NCBI GenBank assembly: GCA_964392665.1
Contig: CAYMQB010000013.1
Span: 1-50,404 of the forward strand
Source of the DNA: CAYMQB01 sp964392665
GTDB taxonomy: Bacteria > Hydrothermota > E44-bin80
Reading direction: 5' to 3'
DNA length: 50,404 nucleotides
The notes beneath the pieces are model-generated. The model was not told where the DNA came from and ran no database searches. It was given only the letters and a program-made list of their open reading frames with translations. The first letter of the stretch is position 1, and every line of letters starts with the position of its first letter. The position numbers and the translations under genes were made by a program. Below, piece after piece: positions 43,064 through 50,404 of this stretch.

Positions 43064-43414
43064 ATGAGAATCAATCTTTACGGTGAAATAATTTTTGCTA
43101 TTGGAATTTTGTTTTTTGCACTCTCCATAATTGTTTATGGATTTATTTTGAAAAGGTTGTTGAAACTGATTCGTAAACCAGGAATCTGGGTTTTTGCAGT
43201 TTTGGGAGGTATCGTTCTCATCATTGGAACTTTCCTGCATTTTGTGCGTGTAGGTTTTTTCTTCCCTGCTTTGAGAGCTGCTGATCCCGGTGACCTATTT
43301 ACTCTCATAGTCAGTTCCTTGAAGATGGGAACCTATGAATCCGTATCCATCCTTGCAGCTGGAGTTTTGAGTCTCATTGGAGGTATGGTCTATAATATCT
43401 GGACCAGCCATTGA
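43064..43414 (+). CDS. Small membrane protein, unknown (three segments)
   Basis: 116 residues, three membrane segments (about 8-27, 41-62, 93-112) with a soluble loop FPALRAADPGDLFTLI. Starts 3 nt after the previous membrane gene, so the pair likely forms a complex. Position suggests it anchors the cytosolic triad (inference). Family not recognised. Confidence 0.65.
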   Translation: MRINLYGEIIFAIGILFFALSIIVYGFILKRLLKLIRKPGIWVFAVLGGIVLIIGTFLHFVRVGFFFPALRAADPGDLFTLIVSSLKMGTYESVSILAAGVLSLIGGMVYNIWTSH

Positions 43415-43422
43415 TTTTTTTC

Positions 43423-43451
43423 TTGACATGCAAAATGCAGTATGCTATGTT
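43423..43451 (+). promoter_or_regulatory. Promoter of the Ton operon
   Basis: TTGACA (43423-43428), 17-nt spacer, TATGTT (43446-43451). 46 nt upstream of ATG 43498. Confidence 0.6.
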
Positions 43452-43497
43452 AGAATGATGAGTTTTGGTAAAAGCTTTATTGATAAAAGGAGGTAAT

Positions 43498-45000
43498 ATG
43501 ATTAGGAAGATTGTGATCGTGGTTTTTCCTCTTTTAATTCTTCTTGTTTTATTCAATTGCACAAAGAATCCAGTTCCACCTGATAGTTTGGACCCGATTA
43601 TCAATGCAATTGAAGCATCTCCGAACATCGTTTCAAAGGGAGGAACCGTCTATCTTAAACTTGCTGCAACAGACCCTGATGAAGACAAGATGTATTACGA
43701 TTGGTCTTGCGATAGTGGCACATTTTACTCTGATTCGTTTTTGCAGATTGAATCAAGTACCGCCAATCCTTGTTGGTGGAAAGCTCCTTTAAATGAGGAT
43801 AATTTTGAAATAACTGTAACATGCACTGACAGTATGGGAGATACTCCAGTTTTTGTCGATACCTTTGTAAACATTTCGGTTAGCATATACAGTCTTGATT
43901 CGATTATAGTGGCAGGGGGTGGAGGATTCGCTTCTCCTTTCGCTATGTATCTTGATAATGCCGGTAAGATGTATGTGACTGATGAAGGTCTCTCTGCTAT
44001 TCATTATTTCGATGGAGTGAAGTGGGTGTCCTGGAATTATTTCGGACTGGATACCAACATTTCTACTGACACAACAAGCTTCGACACAACAGTCGATTCA
44101 AGCGTAGTACCTTATGATACTATAATAGATACGACAATAGTTGTAGCGACTTTGATTGGTAAAGACTTATATGATTCTCCATCTGCTATATCAGTGGATG
44201 AAGGTGTGAATTTTTTCTATGTCGCCAATGCGAAAACCGACAGCACCGTGATGTCCGTCTTCGACATTAGCAAAATGTTTACATCTGAAGATACTGTGAC
44301 AGCATTATCTAATGCGATTACCATGACTGGACACGATGCAGTATGGGATACATCAACAGATACATTGTCGTTGGACACTTTATGTCTATACGGTTTTCAG
44401 TTTCGAAAAAATGATAGGACCGACTTGAACTTCAGGGTGAGTGCGCCCTATGCTTCTTCGATCGAACCCACGAGTAATTGGTTTTACATATCCACCGGAA
44501 TAAGCATAATAGCATATGATTCTACTTGGGCAAAGAATGGGTGGACAAAACAATGGTCCAGCGCAACATCAACCCAGGGGATCAATTATGCTGGAAAGGG
44601 AATGAAGATATTCGGTGGGAAGCTTTACCTTGCTGCTTTTGCTGTAAAAAATGATACCCTTCATAGCATCGTCAGAAGATATACGGACATATCCAATCCT
44701 TCAAGTCCACCAACCGTGGATCTTCAGTTCTCTTCGGATTATGATACGACCTTAGCATATGTTGCCGGACTTGCTGTAGGACAGGACGGACACATCTTCG
44801 TTACAGAAGGTGGAGGAAGCGAGCATTCTTTCCATAGGGTTGTAGAATACGATGATGTCGGTGGTTATGTGCGGTCATTCGGAAGTATTGGCAGCAAACC
44901 CGACCAGTTTAATTATCCTACGGATATTTTCATTGATGGAAGCGGAAGGATTTATGTGGTCGATATGGGGAATGCCTGCATAAAAGTATTCAGTAAATAA
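43498..45000 (+). CDS. Lipoprotein with Ig/PKD-like domain and NHL propeller
   Basis: 500 residues from ATG 43498 (AAGGAGG before it). Lipobox LVLFNC puts the lipidated Cys at about 20. Residues 35-125 are a PKD/cadherin-like fold (AATDPDEDKMYYDWSC). From 135 on are NHL/6-bladed propeller repeats (GGGFASPFAMYLDNAGKMYV; GSKPDQFNYPTDIFIDGSGR). Encoded 11 nt upstream of the TonB receptor, so it may act as the receptor's surface partner, in the position a SusD would take, but it is not a SusD. Confidence 0.75.
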   Translation: MIRKIVIVVFPLLILLVLFNCTKNPVPPDSLDPIINAIEASPNIVSKGGTVYLKLAATDPDEDKMYYDWSCDSGTFYSDSFLQIESSTANPCWWKAPLNEDNFEITVTCTDSMGDTPVFVDTFVNISVSIYSLDSIIVAGGGGFASPFAMYLDNAGKMYVTDEGLSAIHYFDGVKWVSWNYFGLDTNISTDTTSFDTTVDSSVVPYDTIIDTTIVVATLIGKDLYDSPSAISVDEGVNFFYVANAKTDSTVMSVFDISKMFTSEDTVTALSNAITMTGHDAVWDTSTDTLSLDTLCLYGFQFRKNDRTDLNFRVSAPYASSIEPTSNWFYISTGISIIAYDSTWAKNGWTKQWSSATSTQGINYAGKGMKIFGGKLYLAAFAVKNDTLHSIVRRYTDISNPSSPPTVDLQFSSDYDTTLAYVAGLAVGQDGHIFVTEGGGSEHSFHRVVEYDDVGGYVRSFGSIGSKPDQFNYPTDIFIDGSGRIYVVDMGNACIKVFSK

Positions 45001-45011
45001 AGGAGGAAATC

Positions 45012-48000
45012 ATGAAATCACCAAGTTTCAGATTCCTGATTATTCCTATTGCAATTCTTTTATCAATATCACTTCTGTTTTCCGGAACTACGGGAAAGAT
45101 TGCTGGAAGGATTCGGGACAAGAGCAACGGTGAACCACTTCCCTTTGCCAATATAATTATTGTTGGAACCTCTTGGGGTGCCGTAAGTGATGTCCATGGA
45201 GATTACTTCATTCTAAACATTCCACCTGGCACTTATGATGTTCAGGCAAGGATGATGGGATATCGAAGTGTGACTATGAAAAGTGTGAAGGTTGGAATTG
45301 ACCAAACCTCGCCTGTTAATCTTGATTTGCCTATGGAAGTCATAGAACTGCCAGAAACGATTATCTATGGAAAGAAGATAATAGAACCGGATGTCACAAC
45401 TTCAAAAAAGGAATACACTGGAAAGGAAATCGAACGCATGGCGGTTGCAAATCCTGTAGAGGCTCTTCTCACAAGCACGAGTATGGTTAGAGACCCAAGA
45501 AGAGGAGAAATCCATGTGAGAGGAGGAAGAGGTGGGGAAGTCCTATACCTTATAGACGGAATGGAAGTAAGGGATCCACTCGTCGGTGGAGGGCTCGGTA
45601 TCAGGGTCGAAGACAACGAAGTTAACCAGATGGCTATACTTACTGGTGGATTCAATGCGGAATATGGAAACGCTCAGTCGGGAATCGTCAATCTTGTTAC
45701 AAGAGAAGGTGATGTGAAGCTTCACAGTGCGAAAATATTATACAAGAACGATCGAAGCGTTGTGAAACAGGATTTTGACTTCTATGGAAGAACGAAGAAC
45801 AGCTTTAACAATGACAAATTTGTTTTCTCTTCGGGTGGTCCTGAGCCAATTACCAAATATGTACTACCGGTTCTTGGAGTGAAAGTACCTTGGGACATCA
45901 GTTATTACATTTCGAGTACCGGAGATTGGAATGACACCTACACACCGTTTCCTGACAGATCATTTCTGACAACATATCTCCTATGGGATAAGATAAGATT
46001 GAAGGATAGAATGAGTAACATATACACGGGAAACTCGAAAATTTCCTGCAGATTTTCATCCACAGCAAAGCTTACTTTGGGTTATAGACGATCCTGGGAA
46101 AAACGATTCGATTACTCGAACGAATTCAAGTATATTCCTGAGAATGCATACAGGAGAACAAGAGATAGTTATCAGACGGTCGCAGATTGGAACCAGACTC
46201 TATCAGGAAGAACATTCTATACGTTGGCTGTTAGCTATTTCCGTACATCCTACGCGTTAACGCCTGGTGGTAAGCAACCGGATGAAATCAACCAATACCC
46301 TTATACAAGTGATGACCCGACGGATATAGTCGTTGGTTATCCTGGCATCGATGGTCGAGATGAGCCTTACCATGATATTCAGAGATACAACGGAGTTTAT
46401 AATTTTGGAGAGCAGTTTGTTGACCTGAACAAGAATGGTTTCTGGGATGAAGGGGAGCCATTTACAGATATGGCTCAGAGTAACTATCATTACGATAGAG
46501 GAGAAGATTTCAAGGATTATAACGGAGATGGTATCTGGACCGGGACAGAACCATACTATGATTGGGGAATAGATGGTATTGCCAATACGCACGATAGTCT
46601 TGAAGATAATGGTAAATATGATGAGGGACCATGGGGACATGAGCCGTACAATGATTACAATTTTAATGGTCATAGGGATAAGCCTGTGGGCGATCAATTC
46701 TATGATTATGGTTTTGATCAATGGTCTCAGTGGCATAAGAGGTATACAAATGCATTAACCTTTAAAGGGGATGTCACGAGTCAGATTACACAAGTGCACC
46801 TCTTAAAGACCGGTTTTGAGTACAAACGGTACAGGATGAAACAAGAAGAGATTCAGTATCCATGGTATATGGAGCCTGGTCGAGATCCCCCGCCCCCAGG
46901 TCCATGGCCTGATAGAGGTTATTTCAGGGATTTCTATGAACGTCATCCTTCTTCCGGTGCTTACTACGTTCAAGATAAGATTGAAACCAAGGGTATGATA
47001 ATCAATGCAGGGCTCAGGTTTGACTTCATCCATCCTGGTTCTGAAGTCAGTAAAGGCAGGGATGAAATAAAATTATTTGGACTACCTATAATGACCGAGT
47101 ACGAATTTCGCCTCAGTCCACGGTTTGGAATTTCATTCCCCATATCCGAGTTCGATAAGCTGTATTTCTCTTACGGTCATTTCTCTCAGGCACCTGAATA
47201 TCAGTATTTCTATCAGGATACAACGCAGTTCAGCAGTGCTATAAGATTGTATGGAAACCCAAATCTTCATTCCGAAAAAACAATTGCATACCAGCTTGGT
47301 GTCGTACATGCAATTGGTTCGATAGTAAGACTCGAATTCAAGGGATTTTATAAAGATGTAAGAGACCTTATAGATACAGAGCAACAGGGAGTTGCCCCGT
47401 TCACATATCAAATAAGGGTTAACAAAGACTATGGCAGCGTGAGGGGTGTCGAGCTTAGTTTTGAGAAAAGGCTTTCCCATTTCTATGCCTTTTCTTTTGA
47501 CTATACCCTTATGTGGGCAATGGGGAAGAGTTCTTCGGATAGGCAGGGTTATGATTATTCCTACCAGGGTATTCCTCTCCCACTTCGTGAGTATCCTCTC
47601 GATTGGGACCAGAGACATTCCATTACAAATGTGATTGACCTGAGGTCCGCAGCAGGTGAGCATCCTGTTGTATTTGGCTTGTCCATGCCCGATAAGTGGG
47701 ATGTAAACCTGCTAACCCAGATTTCCACGGGTTTTCCATATACACCTTCAGGTGAGAGTGGGGGGGAAGATGTCAATATTCTTCCGAATTCTGAAAGAAA
47801 ACCATTGACCACGACAACGGATATGAAAGCAACCAAATTCTTCTATTTAGGTCCTCTGAAGTATGAATTCCTGGTTGAGGTCAAGAATCTCTTTGACAGA
47901 AGCAATATTCTCACTGTCTACAGCGCTACAGGTAGACCCGATGTATCTGACCCCGATAATATAGACTATAACCCTGATGGAAGCATAAGGGCGATTCATG

Positions 48001-48083
48001 GCACCGAGTACGATAGAGACCCCACAAATTGGGGTCCAAGAAGGGAAGTTTACTTCGGAGTCGGGCTTAGCTATGGCTTATAG
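45012..48083 (+). CDS. TonB-dependent outer membrane receptor
   Basis: 1023 residues. Signal peptide 1-24, then a carboxypeptidase-regulatory-like domain (about 26-110, GKIAGRIRDKSNGEPLPFAN), plug domain (about 120-230, VRGGRGGEVLYLIDGMEV, GGFNAEYGNAQSGIVN), then the beta-barrel to a C-terminus ending GVGLSYGL. Residues about 469-566 form an Asp/Asn/Gly-rich extracellular insert with several EF-hand or TSP3-like motifs (DLNKNGFWDEGE, DYNGDGIWTGTE, DYNFNGHRD). Substrate unknown. No SusD-type gene beside it; the lipoprotein precedes it. Confidence 0.88.
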   Translation: MKSPSFRFLIIPIAILLSISLLFSGTTGKIAGRIRDKSNGEPLPFANIIIVGTSWGAVSDVHGDYFILNIPPGTYDVQARMMGYRSVTMKSVKVGIDQTSPVNLDLPMEVIELPETIIYGKKIIEPDVTTSKKEYTGKEIERMAVANPVEALLTSTSMVRDPRRGEIHVRGGRGGEVLYLIDGMEVRDPLVGGGLGIRVEDNEVNQMAILTGGFNAEYGNAQSGIVNLVTREGDVKLHSAKILYKNDRSVVKQDFDFYGRTKNSFNNDKFVFSSGGPEPITKYVLPVLGVKVPWDISYYISSTGDWNDTYTPFPDRSFLTTYLLWDKIRLKDRMSNIYTGNSKISCRFSSTAKLTLGYRRSWEKRFDYSNEFKYIPENAYRRTRDSYQTVADWNQTLSGRTFYTLAVSYFRTSYALTPGGKQPDEINQYPYTSDDPTDIVVGYPGIDGRDEPYHDIQRYNGVYNFGEQFVDLNKNGFWDEGEPFTDMAQSNYHYDRGEDFKDYNGDGIWTGTEPYYDWGIDGIANTHDSLEDNGKYDEGPWGHEPYNDYNFNGHRDKPVGDQFYDYGFDQWSQWHKRYTNALTFKGDVTSQITQVHLLKTGFEYKRYRMKQEEIQYPWYMEPGRDPPPPGPWPDRGYFRDFYERHPSSGAYYVQDKIETKGMIINAGLRFDFIHPGSEVSKGRDEIKLFGLPIMTEYEFRLSPRFGISFPISEFDKLYFSYGHFSQAPEYQYFYQDTTQFSSAIRLYGNPNLHSEKTIAYQLGVVHAIGSIVRLEFKGFYKDVRDLIDTEQQGVAPFTYQIRVNKDYGSVRGVELSFEKRLSHFYAFSFDYTLMWAMGKSSSDRQGYDYSYQGIPLPLREYPLDWDQRHSITNVIDLRSAAGEHPVVFGLSMPDKWDVNLLTQISTGFPYTPSGESGGEDVNILPNSERKPLTTTTDMKATKFFYLGPLKYEFLVEVKNLFDRSNILTVYSATGRPDVSDPDNIDYNPDGSIRAIHGTEYDRDPTNWGPRREVYFGVGLSYGL

Positions 48084-48110
48084 CTTTTAAAGGCTTGAAA
48101 GGAGGTATTA

Positions 48111-48746
48111 ATGCTGGATCTCTTTAACCGTGGTGGATGGGCTATGTGGTTACTACTCATAGCGGCAATACTTGGTATTGCTTACATATTGGAAAGATTT
48201 TTTACCCTGATGAGAGCAAGGGTAAATCCATCTATTTTTGTAGATCAGGTAAAGTCTGCTTACGAGCAGGGTGGAACTGAAGGTGCTGTCGCACTATGTA
48301 ACCAGAATCCAAGCCCTGTAGCAAGAATATTCACACCTGCGCTCGAGAAATACGAAAAATATAAAGAATCCAGCGACCTTAAGACAATTCTTGAAGAGGC
48401 TATCACTGCTGGTGGTTCCGAGGAGTTAGGATTTCTTGATAGGGGAATGCTTGTTCTTGCGGCAGTTGCCAGTGTTGCCCCTCTTATTGGATTCCTTGGA
48501 ACGGTGTCGGGAATGATAAAGGCTTTCGATGCTATAGCAAAAGCCGGTACAATCGACCCAACGCTTGTTGCATCCGGAATATCCGAAGCATTAATTACAA
48601 CAGCAACAGGTCTTATCATTGCCATTCCTGCAGCAGCCGCTCATGTTTTTTTCACATCAAGAATAAATACATACACGAGGTCTATGGAGTTGGCATCTAA
48701 TTCTTTAATAGAGTTCTTGTTGGAAGAGGCTGAGAAGGGAGGGTAA
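48111..48746 (+). CDS. exbB: ExbB/TolQ-family proton channel
   Basis: 211 residues, three membrane segments. Signature GFLGTVSGMIKAFDAIA near 125-140 and TATGLIIAIPAAA near 165-177. It uses the proton gradient to energise TonB, with ExbD. GGAGG precedes ATG 48111; the ExbD start follows the stop by 1 nt. Confidence 0.92.
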   Translation: MLDLFNRGGWAMWLLLIAAILGIAYILERFFTLMRARVNPSIFVDQVKSAYEQGGTEGAVALCNQNPSPVARIFTPALEKYEKYKESSDLKTILEEAITAGGSEELGFLDRGMLVLAAVASVAPLIGFLGTVSGMIKAFDAIAKAGTIDPTLVASGISEALITTATGLIIAIPAAAAHVFFTSRINTYTRSMELASNSLIEFLLEEAEKGG

Positions 48747-48747
48747 A

Positions 48748-49158
48748 TTGGAGTTGAGAAAGAGAGGTCAAAAACAGGCAGAGATTCCAACATCATCGAT
48801 GGCTGACATTGCATTCCTTCTCATAGTCTTTTTTCTCGTTAGTACTATCTTCAGCAATGAAATGGGACTGCAGATAATACTACCTGAACATGGTGAGATT
48901 GTAAAGATAAGAAAGAGCAATATTGCACATGTGTATGTTAATGAGCAGGGGGCAGTAAAAATCGATGGAGAACCTACGCCAATCGAAATGATTGCAGATA
49001 AGGCAAAAGCGATGCTTGTAAAAAATGACAGCCTTGTCTTCTCAATAAAAACCAATCCGGCAGCACAGTACTACTATATGGTCAGGGTATTTGACAAGTT
49101 GAAAAAGGGTGGGGCCGATAGAATTAGTTTTGCACCCAAAAGCCAGGCGAAAAATTAA
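48748..49158 (+). CDS. exbD: ExbD/TolR-family protein, copy 1
   Basis: 136 residues from TTG 48748, with GGAGGG just upstream. One membrane segment with the channel Asp D20 in SSMADIAFLLIVFFLV, then a periplasmic domain. Two ExbDs in tandem are common in FCB-group Ton operons. Confidence 0.9.
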   Translation: MELRKRGQKQAEIPTSSMADIAFLLIVFFLVSTIFSNEMGLQIILPEHGEIVKIRKSNIAHVYVNEQGAVKIDGEPTPIEMIADKAKAMLVKNDSLVFSIKTNPAAQYYYMVRVFDKLKKGGADRISFAPKSQAKN

Positions 49159-49178
49159 AAATGTTATAGGAGTCAAAA

Positions 49179-49586
49179 ATGCGTTTTGCTAAAAAGAAAG
49201 AGGATAGTGCGGGCATTCCTACTGCATCGATGGCTGATATTGCGTTCCTCTTGATTCTTTTCTTTATGGTCACGACAGTTTTCCGTGCCGAGACCGGTAT
49301 TCCTGTAAAACTTCCAGCTGTTGAGATGGGACGCAAACTTCCCAACAAGGGAATAGTCCATATCTATGTGAGTAGTTCCGGTAACATCTCGATTAATGAC
49401 AACAATTGCAGGTCCGAACAAGTATCTTTGATAATGTCGAAGGAGATGCAGATAGACCCTAATACAATTGTGTCCTTAAGAATCGATAAATACTCGAAGT
49501 ATGATACTGTTGGTGATATTTTTGACCAGCTTTCGGAGGCGAAAGCATTGCGTGTTTCACTTGCGACAGAAAAAATGAGGAGTTAG
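49179..49586 (+). CDS. ExbD/TolR-family protein, copy 2
   Basis: 135 residues. Same layout as copy 1, with D20 in ASMADIAFLLILFFMV, but the periplasmic part is clearly diverged. The two copies may form a mixed or alternate dimer in the motor. 20 nt after copy 1, 4 nt before tonB. Confidence 0.9.
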   Translation: MRFAKKKEDSAGIPTASMADIAFLLILFFMVTTVFRAETGIPVKLPAVEMGRKLPNKGIVHIYVSSSGNISINDNNCRSEQVSLIMSKEMQIDPNTIVSLRIDKYSKYDTVGDIFDQLSEAKALRVSLATEKMRS

Positions 49587-49590
49587 AGAA

Positions 49591-50205
49591 ATGAAAGAAG
49601 AGAATTGTTTTGACCTCAAGAAAAGATTTCCTCTATATTTTAAGACAAGTCTCTTGCTTGCAGTTGTATTTTTCATTGTTGGTTTCTACCTTGTGCCACA
49701 TTATACATTGCATCCATATGTGCCAAAGGTCAGCAAAGCAACCAAAGTAGAAGAGATACCCGAACAGATAGAGCGGGTTGAGGAAGTCCAACCCCAGGCA
49801 AAACCTCAACTACCGGTTGAGGCTGAAAGTGAGGAGGAAATACAGCAGGCTACAATAGAAAAAACTGCTGATTTTGAAACATTTGAAAAACTGCCGATTC
49901 AACCGGAAGCAGAAACGCCTGACTTTGTTGCTTACGATACTCCTCCAAGACCAAGAATCCAGATTAAACCTGATTATCCTGCAATTGCAAAACAGGCAGG
50001 CATAGAAGGTACCGTTATCCTTAAACTTCTAGTGGATGTTAATGGTAAAGTACTTAAGGTAAAGGTTCTGAAAGGTTTGACAGATGATACGAATAAGGCT
50101 GCAATAAAGGCAGCTTATGCAACTCAATTTTATCCTGCAAAGCAAAGGGATAAACCAGTCAAGGTATGGGTGAGTTATCCTTACAGGTTCGTGCTTGAAG
50201 AATAA
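49591..50205 (+). CDS. tonB: Energy transducer TonB
   Basis: 204 residues. Membrane anchor about 17-35, Pro/Glu-rich periplasm-spanning stretch (45-110), C-terminal TonB fold (about 120-203) with PDYPAIAKQAGIEGTVILKL, DVNGKVLKVKVLKG and a closing YPYRF. Transmits ExbB/ExbD energy to the receptor upstream. Confidence 0.92.
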   Translation: MKEENCFDLKKRFPLYFKTSLLLAVVFFIVGFYLVPHYTLHPYVPKVSKATKVEEIPEQIERVEEVQPQAKPQLPVEAESEEEIQQATIEKTADFETFEKLPIQPEAETPDFVAYDTPPRPRIQIKPDYPAIAKQAGIEGTVILKLLVDVNGKVLKVKVLKGLTDDTNKAAIKAAYATQFYPAKQRDKPVKVWVSYPYRFVLEE

Positions 50206-50295
50206 TTAGTAGTTGGCAAAAAAAATATATGGAAAAGCAGCATTTTTTTATATGATTATTTAGATTATTATATTAGAAGATGGAAAGGAGGAATT

Positions 50296-50404
50296 ATGAG
50301 AAAAAAAATAGTGATTGTTTCTTTTCTCTTTGTCTTTTCGGTTTTCGCATACAGTTATGCTTATATTGATTCCGAACAGGAACCAAAGATAACACAACAG
50401 ACGG
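50296..50404 (+). CDS. Start of another exported protein (partial)
   Basis: ATG 50296 with AAAGGAGG before it; 36 codons are visible. Signal peptide KKIVIVSFLFVFSVFAYSYA, then a polar start YIDSEQEP. The gene continues past the window end. It lies 90 nt after tonB, possibly in the same operon; its function is not visible. Confidence 0.7.
   Translation, partial: MRKKIVIVSFLFVFSVFAYSYAYIDSEQEPKITQQT

Noticed and set aside
46257..46736. 159-codon minus-strand frame over the Asp-rich insert of the TonB receptor
   Set aside because: Produced by the biased codon content of the GAT/AAT-rich insert; the peptide is just a run of Ile/Val/Thr.
43498..48083. SusC/SusD pair
   Set aside because: The lipoprotein is a PKD/NHL propeller, not the helical SusD fold, and it precedes rather than follows the receptor.

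Overview
The window looks like a chromosomal segment of an uncultured, anaerobic, diderm bacterium related to the FCB group. Signs are secreted proteins with C-terminal type IX secretion (T9SS)-style sorting domains, a TonB/ExbB/ExbD system with a carboxypeptidase-regulatory-type TonB receptor, a lipid-A-type acyltransferase, and a ferredoxin-dependent 2-oxoacid oxidoreductase. Candidate phyla such as WOR-3/Stahlbacteria or Cloacimonadota would fit, but no rRNA or marker phylogeny was available, so this is an inference. Resident genes mostly have strong GGAGG ribosome binding sites, frequent ATGA/TAATG stop-start overlaps and some TTG/GTG starts. Many gaps are filled with short palindromic or low-complexity repeats.

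Region 1 (1-4470) is visibly more AT-rich and looks foreign. It holds a 1250-residue protein with a nuclease-like N-terminus and a STAND-type P-loop NTPase domain (probably defence-related), bracketed by long imperfect inverted repeats. A small headless gene fragment and another hairpin element follow. The two hairpin elements after the NTPase gene end in sequences matching the integron GTTRRRY core site; a cassette origin is possible, but no integrase is present here. Region 2 (4700-10270) has tRNA-Phe with a duplicated 3' end, then ptb-fabH and a four-subunit 2-oxoacid:ferredoxin oxidoreductase (order gamma-delta-alpha-beta), together suggesting acyl-CoA metabolism feeding fatty-acid initiation and acyl-phosphate formation.

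Region 3 (10360-18960) has a fused B12-type radical SAM/DUF2344 protein next to RNase G, a PhoU/TrkA-C protein next to an SLC41/MgtE-like cation transporter, a Cys-rich ArsP-like permease, an ICMT-like membrane protein and a DUF3795 remnant. Region 4 (18960-26400) has a minus-strand PpiD-type foldase and SDR epimerase, divergent from a tightly overlapping acyltransferase-glycosyltransferase-surE-pcm operon. A LOG-like protein and a zinc-ribbon membrane protein follow, amid dense repeats.

Region 5 (26750-31520) holds two convergent paralogous secreted proteins around a phosphodiesterase-family gene. Region 6 (31740-40230) has tRNA-Arg, TPR proteins, a heterodimeric ABC exporter with one degenerate ATPase site, and a lipoate ligase-like protein. 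Region 7 (40260-43415) is the most distinctive: behind a consensus promoter lie three translationally coupled cytosolic proteins (one DUF4388, two roadblock-like), at least two of which seem to share a C-terminal domain, followed by two small membrane proteins. Region 8 (43420-50404) is an apparent Ton operon: NHL-propeller lipoprotein, TonB-dependent receptor with an EF-hand-like Asp-rich insert, ExbB, two ExbDs, TonB, and the start of another exported protein cut by the window end.
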